Part shown: in pieces, positions 35,626 to 44,512 of the stretch
How positions within the stretch are numbered: the stretch's first letter is position 1
Layout: each line of letters opens with the position of its first letter
Assembly (NCBI GenBank): GCA_947625375.1
Contig: CANQOC010000012.1
Coordinates: forward strand, 16,440-80,439
DNA from: an uncultured Clostridia bacterium
Lineage (GTDB): Bacteria > Bacillota > Clostridia > Oscillospirales > Ruminococcaceae
Direction: 5' to 3'
Length of the DNA stretch: 64,000 nucleotides
Position numbers and translations under genes: made by a program
Notes under the pieces: model-generated
Told to the model about the DNA's origin: nothing
What the model saw: only the letters and a program-made list of their open reading frames with translations
Database searches by the model: none

Positions 35626-35769
35626 AATTCGTCATAACATCACCATATTGTCACAATACTGTCACAAACAGGGTCTATATTGATAATCGTCGAAGGGAAG
35701 TTCCCCCGAGACAAAATAAATCACCAATAACCTACACATAATAAAACATTCCCGAAGGAGGAAAAAACT

Positions 35770-36201
35770 ATGTTAGTACCTTATGTAAGAAGAAACCTTT
35801 CCGCTTTTGACCCGTTCCGCGAGCTCGACGAAATTGAGCGTGCGTTCTTCGGAAATCACGACTCAAAGACCCCGGCGTTCTCGACGGATATCCGCGACAA
35901 CGGCAGCGAGTATATCCTCGAAGCCGATCTCCCCGGCGTCAAAAAGGAGGACATCAACCTCGACCTTTCCGACAATATCCTCACAATCACCGCCGAAAGG
36001 CACAGCGAATTCGAGGAAAAGGACAAGAAAGGCAACTATGTCCGCTGTGAGCGCTCCTACGGCTCATATCAGCGCAGCTTCGACACCACCGGCATCGACG
36101 TCGACAGGATTGACGCCGAATTCAAGGACGGAGTCCTTAAGCTGACAATGCCGAAACTCGTCGAATCGAAGCCCGAGCCGAAAAAACTTACCATCAGGTA
36201 A
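35770..36201 (+). CDS. Hsp20/alpha-crystallin family small heat-shock protein
   Basis: Small heat-shock proteins bind unfolding clients without ATP and form large oligomers. This 143-residue protein has a short N-terminal arm (RRNLSAFDPFRELDEIERAF), an alpha-crystallin domain (SEYILEADLPGVKKEDINLD near residue 46, then DNILTITAER and YGSYQRSFDTTGID) ending in the conserved FKDGVLKLTMPK, and a KLTIR tail. An AAGGAGGA site precedes the ATG. CIRCE control is likely. The long leader (about 145 bases) holds CTGTCA and GATAAT spaced by 17 bases (35659-35687), a possible promoter. Confidence 0.95.
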   Translation: MLVPYVRRNLSAFDPFRELDEIERAFFGNHDSKTPAFSTDIRDNGSEYILEADLPGVKKEDINLDLSDNILTITAERHSEFEEKDKKGNYVRCERSYGSYQRSFDTTGIDVDRIDAEFKDGVLKLTMPKLVESKPEPKKLTIR

Positions 36202-36211
36202 CAAAGTCTGA

Positions 36212-36242
36212 ATGTCCGTCCGCCGTGGGCGGACATTTTTTT
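36212..36242 (+). terminator. Terminator after hsp20
   Basis: ATGTCCGTCC pairs with GGGCGGACAT, followed by a run of seven T. Confidence 0.85.
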
Positions 36243-36266
36243 ATAAAACAAAATACATTTTCCCCC

Positions 36267-36295
36267 TTGACAAAATCCATCGGGGGGGGTATAAT
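36267..36295 (+). promoter_or_regulatory. Promoter with G8 tract in the spacer
   Basis: Consensus TTGACA (36267-36272) and TATAAT (36290-36295) are exactly 17 bases apart, and the last 8 bases of the spacer are an uninterrupted run of G (36282-36289). Slippage in the run would change promoter spacing. It drives the giant repeat-protein gene 85 bases downstream. Confidence 0.85.
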
Positions 36296-36380
36296 ACAAA
36301 TGTCTGTAACAGCAATTTCCTGCCCGCGAACGCCCAAATATTTAACGTCCGCGGGTTATTTTTAGAAATTGGAGGTTTTT

Positions 36381-39300
36381 ATGAAAAGACTGTTGAAATC
36401 GGCACTTGCCGTCGCGCTCTGTCTTTCGATGACTGTCGGAACATGCGTCCCGCTCAACGCGGATACATATTATTCCGACCCCGAGGTTCATGAGCACGAC
36501 CACGGCGAAACTATCGCCACCGCTTCCGATCCCGCTGTAAGTGAGGTCGCAATCACCGAAACCCCGTCTCGCGTCATCAAGACCGAGAACGGAATCACTA
36601 TCACAGCCGTCATTGACAACAAGTATGTCTCCGCCATCACATATATGTGTCAGGCGCCAGAGCTTCAATTCTCGTCGTCTGTCGGTGATATTACTTCCGT
36701 CAAGGTTCAGACGAGAACTTATGATTATAATCTTCACAATTATAAGACTGAAGATTATAACGACGGCACCCCTAACATTCCCGAATCTTCTCCCACCGCC
36801 ACCTATACATTCGGCGGGGGCGCAAGAGGAAGCTATATCGTTACCGTCACGGCCGGCGAAAGCGCTACCGCCTCCGTAACCCTTACCGTCGAGCATACGA
36901 TAGGCGGACGCGACGTTATCGACTTCCCCGCGACCTGTACTCAACCCGAGCGCCATCAGCAGGTTTATTACTGCAAGACCTGCAGCGGTATCTCTCACAC
37001 TGTTTATTCGTATGGCACCAAAGATGAAGAGAAAGCTACCGGCCACACCTATGAAGAGTTTGTTATACCTGCCGAGAATAACTGTGAGCATAAGGAAATT
37101 AAGTACGAAAAGTGCAAGGTCTGCGGTCATATCAAATATGCTGATGATAATCAGAATACCGTTGATGTAGAATCCGGCGGACACGATTTCAGCGTTGAAG
37201 TCACTTCCGAAAGGACTTCCTGCACCAACGAGGGAACAACAATCAAAAAGTGCTCCGAGTGCGAAGTTTATAATCTCGAAACTCAGCAGACCGTTCCTTC
37301 CGTTCCCCATAATATGCAGTCATGGGCAGAAGCAGAGGCAGACGGCGGCCGTAAACCCGCAACCTGTGAAGGGTACGGCACTTTTGTAAGAAAGTGCAAG
37401 AACGAAGGCTGCACCTACACCTCAACCACCACCTACGCCCCCACGGGTCACAAGTGGGTAGTTGAGGAAGTCACCGAAGAGGCAACTTGCCAGCATGAAG
37501 GTCGCCAAAAGGTCAAATGCTCTGTTTGCAACAAAGTTATAGAAGACCAGACAATCCCCAAGACCGGTCATAACTATCAGGTAACGGTAGGTAAAGAGCC
37601 TACATGTACCGAAGACGGTTACTATGTCGAAAGGTGTACCTATTGCGGACAGGACAAAGAGGGCGTTCAGATAGCGATTAAAGCCACCGGCAAGCATACG
37701 CCCGTTGTGACGAACGACTGTACGCAAGACGTTAAATGCTCTGTCTGCGGTGAAACTATTTCCAAGGGCAACAGTGAACACAGCTTCGGCAGTTCCTATA
37801 AGAGTGACGGCACTCAGCATTGGAAGGTATGCACTAACCCGAACTGTACTCAGACCACCCCGGCTGAAGCTCACATTCCCGATATCTACACTAAAGGAGA
37901 TTGCACAAGGGGCTTCGACTGTAAGGTATGTAGAAAACACATCGCCGGAGTACCGCACACCTTTGATGAAGTAGTGAGTGAAAAGACCACCACTCTCATG
38001 CACACATTAAAGTGCTCGGTATGCGGCACCGAACAGTCGTCTCAGTACCATTCATTCCGCGACGCTGCAGGTAACTTGGGTATTATTGACGACGGTAACT
38101 GTTTGACCGAGGTCGTATGTAACGTCTGCGGCTATGTCGGTGTTAAGGCGTATGACGCCCACGACTATACCGAATATTTCCCCCTTGAGAACGACCCCGA
38201 CCACCACGAGGCCAACTGTATACACCCAAGATGTACAGAATTTATTAAGGAAGAGCACAATTATGTCGTATCGGGCCAAAGGCTTAACGAGCAGGCTCCG
38301 ACCTGCACAGAGCCCGGCTCATATGACGAGGTGTCCATTTGCGTCTGCGGCGCAAGCATAACCAAGCACATCGTTCTTGATGCCACCGGACATATTTATC
38401 CGGACGACTACGATATTATCGAGTCCGACTGTGTCGGCGGAATCGTCAAGCAGAGAAAATGTCTTGTATGCGGAAACGTCGAAGAGATTGAAACCGAGGG
38501 TTCCGGACAGCATACTCCCGGCGAGCCGGTTGTTGAAGTTGCCCCGACCTGCACCACCGAGGGAAGCAGAATCACTTACTGCACCGTCTGCGGAGCTGTT
38601 GTCAATTCCGAGGTTCTTCCCGCTCAGCACGATTATCCCGCCAATCCGACTTCGATTGTCGAGTCTAAGGATTGCTTGACTCCCGGCGGAAAATTCTATA
38701 AGTGCAATAAATGTGATTCGATATTGAGCGAAGAAATTCCCGCTATCGGCCACCATGAGTACGGCGAATATACCTATAATGAAGACGCCGACTGTCAGCA
38801 CGGCGGTACAATGACCGCAACCTGTTCTGTCTGCGGTGAAATTAACACCATAAACGACCCGGAGCATCCCCAGCAGAAACACCTGTTTACTCACTACGTT
38901 TATCAAAACAACGCGACCATAGAACACAACGCCACCGAAATTGCCGAGTGCGACTTCGGCTGCGGTACTAAGGACGAAAGAGAAGTCGAGGGAACTCAGC
39001 TCCACGAGCACACCTTCCTCCACTATGACACGCTTATTTCTCCCGCAACCTGCGACACGCCCGCGGTATATCAGGCGACTTGTGAGGTTTGCCATGAGGC
39101 GACCGACACCATGGATGTCGGCGAGCCTCTCGGACACAGTGAAAGCGCGGTACAGGTTGTTGTAGAAGCGACTTGTACAGCCGACTCGGTCGGTATGACA
39201 ATATGCACCCGCTGCCAGAAAACCATGCGCGACAATATCGCCATGCCCGGCACCGCACAGGGTCACCAGTGGGGCGAATTCGTCTACAACAACGACGCCA

Positions 39301-41099
39301 CGACCGAGACCGACGGCACCGAGACCGCGCACTGCACAAGGTGCGACGAAACCTATACAAGAACCAAGGCGGGCACCAAGCTTGAGGGCGCACACGTCTT
39401 CAAGAACTATGTCTACAACAACGACGCGACCTGCACCAACGGCACCGAGACCGCTTACTGCGAGAACGGCTGCGGCTCGACCGACACGAGAGAGGCCGTC
39501 GGCACCGCCCTCGGGCACTCGCTCTCGGCTCCGAAGGTTGTAAAGGCCGCCACCTGTACAGATGATGAGGTCACCGAGGCGACCTGTGAGCGCTGCGGCA
39601 CTGTCGTTTCCGGAACAAACGCCGGTACCGCCCTCGGTCACGACCTCTCGCTCAGCATCGTCGCCCCCGCGACCTGCACCCAGAACGCCACCGGCGAATA
39701 CCGGTGCAGTCGCTGCGAATATGTCTCCGAGACCACGACCATCGAAGGCTCGATGACCGGGCACCTCTTCGGCGAATGGATTACCGAGACCGGCTCGACC
39801 TGCGTCGCCGAGGGAACAATGTACCGCGAGTGCTCGGTATGTAAGCTCCGCGAATACAGCGCCGACCCCGCTGACGGTCACGTTTGGGACACCGATTTCA
39901 CAATCGACGTCGAACCGACATGCGACCGCGACGGAAGCAAGTCGATTCACTGCCTCAACTGCGACGTCACCAAGGAAGAGACCGTAATCCCGCGCCGTGA
40001 GCACGTCTTTGTTGTCACCGACACCCTTGACGCGACCTGCACGGCCGACGGACTCATCACCAAGACCTGCTCATACCCCGACTGCCAGTATCAGGAACAC
40101 ACCACAATCCCCGCCACCGGGCACAGCTACGGCGAACCCGTGCTCCACTCCGGCGCGTCCTGCACCGATAACGACTACACCGTCACGACCTGCACCAAGT
40201 GCGGCAACGAGGTTGTGAACGAGATTGCGGATTCCGCCCGCGGACACGTTTCGGACGAGGGCACGGTCACAAAGATGCCGACGGCAACGGAAGCCGGCGA
40301 GAGGACCTATAAGTGCACCGTCTGCGGAGAGACAATCCGCACCGAGACGATTGCTCCTCTTGCGCTGAGCACCGAAATCACCGGCGACAACGCGTCCTCC
40401 GCGAGCGTCGACCCGGGCAACCTCCTCAGTGCAGTTGTCACCGAAGACGAGCTGAAAAAGCTTGAAGCCGGCGAAAAGCTGACCGTAATCCTTGAAGTTA
40501 GCGACGGTTCCGACACCGTCACCGACGAACAGGTCGACCTCGCCGAAAAGGCTGCCGACAACAAGGACCTCGAGATTGCCGTCTATTACGAAATCGACCT
40601 CTTCAAGAAAATCGGCACCTCCGAGACAAGGATTACCTCGACGAACGAGCCGGTATACATCACCCTCGAAATTCCCGCCGAATTCCGCAAGTCTAACCGT
40701 CAGTTCAGCCTTATCAGCATCAGGGATTCCGAGGCGGCAATCGTCCTCGAGGACCGCGACAGCGACCCCGCGACAATCACCGTCGCGACCGACCACTTCT
40801 CGCCCTACGTCCTCGCCTTTAAGGACGTCAAGCCGAGCACACATCAGCATGTGTTCACCTACGGCTCTAACGCGCAGGGACACTGGGTGTTCTGCCCCGC
40901 CTGCGGCGCACAGCTCAGCCCGATAACTCCTCACCAGTTTGATTATAACGGCACCTGCGTCTGCGGATACAGAGCGCCGGTGAGCGGCGGCGGTGTTTCG
41001 GCACCCGCTCCCTCCGCTCCTTCGGCACCCGCCGAGAGCACAACCGACAGCGTTGAAGTAAACGTCCCGACCGAGGGCAAGCTCAACGACGAGGAATAA
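36381..41099 (+). CDS. Giant secreted cysteine-repeat (CxxC zinc-ribbon-like) protein
   Basis: The start is the ATG at 36381, 5 bases after GGAGG. The 1,572-residue protein begins with a signal peptide (KRLLKSALAVALCLSMTVGT) and a roughly 130-residue N-terminal domain. About 30 imperfect repeats of some 35-45 residues follow, each built as A-T-C-T...C-x2-C...A-x-G-H (for example PTCTEPGSYDE and ICVCGAS, then DATGH). Two cysteine pairs and a His per unit suggest disulfide knots or metal sites. A mixed domain (residues about 1320-1480) without repeats and one last CPACGAQL/CVCGYRAP pair precede a Ser/Ala/Pro tail. No sortase signal, transmembrane helix or S-layer motif is seen. The first two thirds are less GC-rich than the last third. 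Confidence 0.85.
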   Translation: MKRLLKSALAVALCLSMTVGTCVPLNADTYYSDPEVHEHDHGETIATASDPAVSEVAITETPSRVIKTENGITITAVIDNKYVSAITYMCQAPELQFSSSVGDITSVKVQTRTYDYNLHNYKTEDYNDGTPNIPESSPTATYTFGGGARGSYIVTVTAGESATASVTLTVEHTIGGRDVIDFPATCTQPERHQQVYYCKTCSGISHTVYSYGTKDEEKATGHTYEEFVIPAENNCEHKEIKYEKCKVCGHIKYADDNQNTVDVESGGHDFSVEVTSERTSCTNEGTTIKKCSECEVYNLETQQTVPSVPHNMQSWAEAEADGGRKPATCEGYGTFVRKCKNEGCTYTSTTTYAPTGHKWVVEEVTEEATCQHEGRQKVKCSVCNKVIEDQTIPKTGHNYQVTVGKEPTCTEDGYYVERCTYCGQDKEGVQIAIKATGKHTPVVTNDCTQDVKCSVCGETISKGNSEHSFGSSYKSDGTQHWKVCTNPNCTQTTPAEAHIPDIYTKGDCTRGFDCKVCRKHIAGVPHTFDEVVSEKTTTLMHTLKCSVCGTEQSSQYHSFRDAAGNLGIIDDGNCLTEVVCNVCGYVGVKAYDAHDYTEYFPLENDPDHHEANCIHPRCTEFIKEEHNYVVSGQRLNEQAPTCTEPGSYDEVSICVCGASITKHIVLDATGHIYPDDYDIIESDCVGGIVKQRKCLVCGNVEEIETEGSGQHTPGEPVVEVAPTCTTEGSRITYCTVCGAVVNSEVLPAQHDYPANPTSIVESKDCLTPGGKFYKCNKCDSILSEEIPAIGHHEYGEYTYNEDADCQHGGTMTATCSVCGEINTINDPEHPQQKHLFTHYVYQNNATIEHNATEIAECDFGCGTKDEREVEGTQLHEHTFLHYDTLISPATCDTPAVYQATCEVCHEATDTMDVGEPLGHSESAVQVVVEATCTADSVGMTICTRCQKTMRDNIAMPGTAQGHQWGEFVYNNDATTETDGTETAHCTRCDETYTRTKAGTKLEGAHVFKNYVYNNDATCTNGTETAYCENGCGSTDTREAVGTALGHSLSAPKVVKAATCTDDEVTEATCERCGTVVSGTNAGTALGHDLSLSIVAPATCTQNATGEYRCSRCEYVSETTTIEGSMTGHLFGEWITETGSTCVAEGTMYRECSVCKLREYSADPADGHVWDTDFTIDVEPTCDRDGSKSIHCLNCDVTKEETVIPRREHVFVVTDTLDATCTADGLITKTCSYPDCQYQEHTTIPATGHSYGEPVLHSGASCTDNDYTVTTCTKCGNEVVNEIADSARGHVSDEGTVTKMPTATEAGERTYKCTVCGETIRTETIAPLALSTEITGDNASSASVDPGNLLSAVVTEDELKKLEAGEKLTVILEVSDGSDTVTDEQVDLAEKAADNKDLEIAVYYEIDLFKKIGTSETRITSTNEPVYITLEIPAEFRKSNRQFSLISIRDSEAAIVLEDRDSDPATITVATDHFSPYVLAFKDVKPSTHQHVFTYGSNAQGHWVFCPACGAQLSPITPHQFDYNGTCVCGYRAPVSGGGVSAPAPSAPSAPAESTTDSVEVNVPTEGKLNDEE

Positions 41100-41112
41100 C
41101 CGCATTAAAACA

Positions 41113-41148
41113 CAAAGGGCCGTCGGCGCAAATCCGGCGGCTCTTTAA
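41113..41148 (+). terminator. Terminator after the repeat-protein gene
   Basis: AAAGGGCCGTCGG pairs with CCGGCGGCTCTTT (one mismatch), followed by AATAAT; the T-run is short. Confidence 0.6.
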
Positions 41149-41169
41149 TAATGCAAAAAGGGGAGGGAG

Positions 41170-41757
41170 TTAATCTCCCCACCCCCTCACGCATCTCATG
41201 CACAGGTCGGTTATCATTTCGGCAGGGTCGGCACAGTCGTTTTCGACCCACTCCCTTACGACCGAGGTCAGTCCGCCGAGATAGAAGCGCGCGACATACT
41301 GTTTCTCGCTTTCCGAGACGTTGAACCTGTCCATCGCAGGCGAAAAAACCTCGTCGAAAATCTTCGAGAATGTGTTCTGAGTGCGGAAAATGTCCTGATG
41401 CGAGAGCACCACCCGATAGAGCCGCCGATTCTGCCTGATGAAATCAAGATACGGTTCAAGGTATTCCGGCGAGATAAAAATCGAGTCCTCGGGGCGCTCC
41501 GAGGAGAGCCGCATTTTAACGTCCGTCATATCCGCGCCGTAGCGCTGAAAGCACTTGTTGTTCGTATACTCGACGCACTCGTTCAGAAGGTCTGCGACCG
41601 TTTCGTAATGAAGATAGAACGTCGAGCGGTTTACTCCCGCCTTTTCACAGATTTCCTTGACCGTGATATACTCGAAATCCTTCTTTTCGAGACACTCAAT
41701 CAGCGCCTCGTCCATCCGTGCGGCTGTGCCGAAATACTTGCTCTCCGCTTTGTTCAA
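41170..41757 (-). CDS. TetR/AcrR family transcriptional regulator
   Basis: The 195-residue protein has an N-terminal helix-turn-helix typical of TetR (LIECLEKKDFEYITVKEICE then KAGVNRSTFYLHYETVADLL, residues about 18-57). A helical C-terminal ligand domain ends with RFYLGGLTSVVREWVEN, as in clostridial members. The start is a TTG at 41757 with GGAGG 8 bases upstream. It probably controls the next minus-strand gene or itself; the ligand is unknown. Confidence 0.88.
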   Translation of the reverse strand: MNKAESKYFGTAARMDEALIECLEKKDFEYITVKEICEKAGVNRSTFYLHYETVADLLNECVEYTNNKCFQRYGADMTDVKMRLSSERPEDSIFISPEYLEPYLDFIRQNRRLYRVVLSHQDIFRTQNTFSKIFDEVFSPAMDRFNVSESEKQYVARFYLGGLTSVVREWVENDCADPAEMITDLCMRCVRGWGD

Positions 41758-41775
41758 CGGTTATGCCTCCTCGGG

Positions 41776-42135
41776 TCAGTCTTCTTCCGCAGCAATTTCG
41801 TTTGCGAGCCTTATGATGTCTCCGGCATATTTCTCCTTGCTGCTTTGAAGAATATGCTTATATATCGGATAATTCACCGCCATGCCGGCGAATCCCAATA
41901 CGCCGACGACAATTCCGAGCGCGGTAAAAACCGCCGTCCCCGAGCCGATAACGCCCATTGAAAGGCACATTCCGGTTCCCGCGACAAGCGCGCACAAAAT
42001 CCCGAATGTGTACGCAAATACCTGTGCCGGCGTCTTTGCCTTTCGGTCAAGCTTTTTAAGCGCCACGACCTTCGACGCACTCTTTTTTGAATATTCGTTC
42101 ACAATGGCTTCTGCAAAAATTTTGTCTGTGTTCAT
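41776..42135 (-). CDS. Small two-helix membrane protein of unknown function
   Basis: The 119-residue protein has a basic N-terminal arm (KKLDRKAKTPAQ), two transmembrane helices (FAYTFGILCALVAGTGMCLS and TALGIVVGVLGFAGMAV), then NYPIYKHILQSSKEKYAGDI and an acidic end. The NYPIYK segment recurs in a clostridial family of small membrane proteins, function unknown. GGAGGTAT precedes the ATG. It lies 18 bases upstream of the TetR gene, so the two are probably co-transcribed. Confidence 0.6.
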   Translation of the reverse strand: MNTDKIFAEAIVNEYSKKSASKVVALKKLDRKAKTPAQVFAYTFGILCALVAGTGMCLSMGVIGSGTAVFTALGIVVGVLGFAGMAVNYPIYKHILQSSKEKYAGDIIRLANEIAAEED

Positions 42136-42325
42136 AATAATACCTCCGTTTGATTTTGTATCTCCATTATATCAGACGGATTTTTTATTATCAACGACAC
42201 CGACCGGCGTTTGTGTTGATTTAAGAGGGGAGCGGCCGGATAAACAATCGCCCTCGGGCGCAGTTACACGTCCAAGGGCAATCGCTTTATAAGGTCATAG
42301 CGTCAACTTTTCGGCACTTTCCCTC

Positions 42326-43717
42326 TTATTTTTTCCCCTTCACCCCGAGAATCTGATTGACGATAATCCCGAGGATAAGCGCGGTCGCAATCGAGGTGAT
42401 GGTGACAGCGCCGAAGTTGAGCGAAAGGCCGCCGATGCCGCAGACGAGAATCGTCGAGACGACGAAGAGGTTGCGGTTCTCTTCGAGGTCGACCTTCTGG
42501 ACCATCTTAAGTCCCGAAACGGCGATGAACCCGTAGAGCGCGATGCATACGCCGCCCATAACACAGCTCGGAATCGAGTTGACGAACGCGACGAAGGGCG
42601 CGAAGAAGGACACGATAATCGCCAGAACCGCGGTCGTGATAATCGTCGCGACCGAGGCGTTGCCGGTGATGGCGACACAGGCGATAGACTCGCCGTAGGT
42701 TGTGTTGGGGCAGCCGCCGAAGAAGGCACCCGCCATCGAGCCGACGCCGTCGCCGAGGAGAGTCCTCGAAAGACCCGGGTCATCGAGGAGGTCCTTTTCG
42801 ATGATTGAGGATATGTTCTTGTGGTCCGCGACGTGCTCCGCAAAGACGACGAACGCGACCGGAATATACGCCAGCGCGATTGCGCCGAGATACGAGCCGC
42901 TCAGCTCGCCGAACGCTCCGAACGCCGAGAGGAACGTAAAGTCGGGGAGATGGATTACAGTGTGAAGACCGACGCCGCCGTCAACAAGGCTTCCGAACGA
43001 GCTGAAGCTGACGACCTTGAGCGCGTCGATTCCTGCGGCATTACCGATGACCGTGAAGACCGTCGCAACCGCATATCCCGCAAGAATACCGATGATAAAG
43101 GGGATAAGCTTTACCATCTTCTTGCCGAATGTCGAGCAGACTGTGGTCACGATAAGCGTGACGATTCCGACGAGGACGCAGATAAGCACCGCCGCGACGG
43201 CGTTTCCGCTCTCGTCCTTGACGCCGCCGGTCTGGAGGTCGCCGATTGCGTTTGCCGCGAGCGAAAGTCCGATAATCGCGACTGTCGGGCCGATGACGAC
43301 CGCGGGCATCAGCTTATTGAGCCAGCCTACGCCGACCGCCTTGACGAGAATCGATATGACGACATAAACAAGTCCCGCCAGAATCGCGCCGATAATCAGT
43401 CCGAGGTAGCCGAGCGCAACCGTCGACGCGCCCGCAAAAGCCGCGGCCATCGAGCCGAGGAACGCGAACGACGAGCCGAGGAAGACCGGACTCGAAGCCT
43501 TTGTGAACAAAACATAGACAAGCGTACCGACGCCCGCGCCGAAGAGAGCCGCGGCGGGGTCCATCGTCGGGTGGGTGGCGCCGTCGGAAAGGAAGCTTCC
43601 GTTTGTGATGACCGGGACGACAAGCGTCGCCGCCATAATCGCGAGAAGCTGCTGGATTGCAAAGACAATCATCTGACCGAACTTCGGCTTGTCCTTGATT
43701 CCATAGATAAGTTTCAT
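42326..43717 (-). CDS. uraA: Uracil/xanthine permease (NCS2 family)
   Basis: This is a nucleobase:proton symporter, most likely for uracil given its neighbour pyrR. The start is the ATG ending at 43717 with GGAGGAAAT upstream; the longer frame adds 22 residues that overlap the pyrR stop. The 463-residue protein has about 14 hydrophobic segments. Family signatures include FAIQQLLAIMAATLVVPV near residue 16, PAALFGAGVGTLVYVLFT near 50, PVFLGSSFAFLGSMAAAF near 68, AFVVFAEHVADHKNISS near 275 and GGCPNTTYGESIACVAITGN near 310. Its gene follows pyrR in the same operon. Confidence 0.92.
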   Translation of the reverse strand: MKLIYGIKDKPKFGQMIVFAIQQLLAIMAATLVVPVITNGSFLSDGATHPTMDPAAALFGAGVGTLVYVLFTKASSPVFLGSSFAFLGSMAAAFAGASTVALGYLGLIIGAILAGLVYVVISILVKAVGVGWLNKLMPAVVIGPTVAIIGLSLAANAIGDLQTGGVKDESGNAVAAVLICVLVGIVTLIVTTVCSTFGKKMVKLIPFIIGILAGYAVATVFTVIGNAAGIDALKVVSFSSFGSLVDGGVGLHTVIHLPDFTFLSAFGAFGELSGSYLGAIALAYIPVAFVVFAEHVADHKNISSIIEKDLLDDPGLSRTLLGDGVGSMAGAFFGGCPNTTYGESIACVAITGNASVATIITTAVLAIIVSFFAPFVAFVNSIPSCVMGGVCIALYGFIAVSGLKMVQKVDLEENRNLFVVSTILVCGIGGLSLNFGAVTITSIATALILGIIVNQILGVKGKK

Positions 43718-43779
43718 CTTGATTTCCTCCTTATTGTTGGTGAACCGTTTTATATATCGACCGCCGGAGAACCCGGTGT

Positions 43780-44319
43780 TCAATCCGAATCAAGAAGCTT
43801 TACCGATGTGTCGCTCTCATACGGTGGGATATGCACGCTGATAAGCTCGCTGTGCGACGTCGGAATGTTCTTCCCGACGTAGTCCGCGCGAATCGGAAGC
43901 TCTCTGTGCCCCCTGTCAATCAGAATCGCAAGCTGTATCGCCGCCGGGCGGCCGAGCGAGAATATCGCCTCGATTGCCGCGCGCGCAGTCCGCCCGGTAT
44001 AAAGGACGTCGTCGACCAAAACGACCTTTTTCCCCGAGACCGGAAAGGGGAGCTCGGCTTCTTTTAATACCGGCATCTGTGAATAGTCGAGGAGGTCGTC
44101 GCGGTAATAGCTGATGTCGATGTCGCCGCAGAGGACCTCGACCCCCTCGAATTTCCTTATGTTTTCGGCAATCATCCTCGCAAGCGCCGCGCCCCGGCTT
44201 CTTATTCCGACAAGACACACCCCGTCGGTGCCGCGGTTTTTTTCGAGAATCTCATGCGAAATCCTTGTCATAGCGCGTATAACCGCGCTTTCTTCCATTA
44301 TTACCGCCTTTTCGGTCAT
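43780..44319 (-). CDS. pyrR: Bifunctional pyr operon regulator / uracil phosphoribosyltransferase
   Basis: PyrR binds pyr mRNA leaders when UMP is high and has weak uracil phosphoribosyltransferase activity. The start is the ATG ending at 44319 after AGGGGTGA. The 179-residue protein shows AVIRAMTRISHEILEKN, CLVGIRSRGAALARMI near residue 38, and the PRPP loop KVVLVDDVLYTGRTARAAIE near 95. AILIDRGHRELPIRADYVGK follows (PyrR has LVDRGHRELPIRADYVGKN). It precedes the uracil permease; a leader hairpin upstream may be its own target. Confidence 0.95.
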   Translation of the reverse strand: MTEKAVIMEESAVIRAMTRISHEILEKNRGTDGVCLVGIRSRGAALARMIAENIRKFEGVEVLCGDIDISYYRDDLLDYSQMPVLKEAELPFPVSGKKVVLVDDVLYTGRTARAAIEAIFSLGRPAAIQLAILIDRGHRELPIRADYVGKNIPTSHSELISVHIPPYESDTSVKLLDSD

Positions 44320-44345
44320 GCTTTCACCCCTCGGAAAAAGATAGT

Positions 44346-44375
44346 GCCCCATCGCGCCTTAAGGTACGATAGGGC
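44346..44375 (-). promoter_or_regulatory. Possible pyr leader attenuator hairpin
   Basis: On the minus strand GCCCTATCG pairs with CGATGGGGC (one G-U), and CTTTTT follows after about six bases, 27 bases before the pyrR start. It sits in the leader of the pyrR-uraA operon, where PyrR-controlled terminators are common. No clear anti-terminator was worked out. Confidence 0.45.
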
Positions 44376-44441
44376 ATAAAAGTGGAGAATATGTTTCGTA
44401 TCTTTCGGCATCACAGTACCGCATTTAAGATTCTGAAATCT

Positions 44442-44470
44442 ATATTACCACCATATATTGTGCTTGTCAA
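44442..44470 (-). promoter_or_regulatory. Promoter for pyrR-uraA
   Basis: On the minus strand TTGACA and TAATAT are separated by 17 bases, about 120 bases upstream of pyrR. Confidence 0.75.
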
Positions 44471-44512
44471 GAGAAATTTGACGTTTTTTGAGATTTTTTT
44501 GACTTCCGGCCG

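Noticed and set aside
38319..40004. 561-codon minus-strand open frame
   Set aside because: It lies antisense to the repeat-protein gene. Its regular Gly/Val/Ala-rich pattern mirrors the repeats, and it has no ribosome-binding site.
42821..43882. 353-codon plus-strand open frame opposite uraA/pyrR
   Set aside because: Highly charged Arg/Asp translation typical of the reverse of a GC-rich membrane-protein gene; the genes on the other strand are certain.
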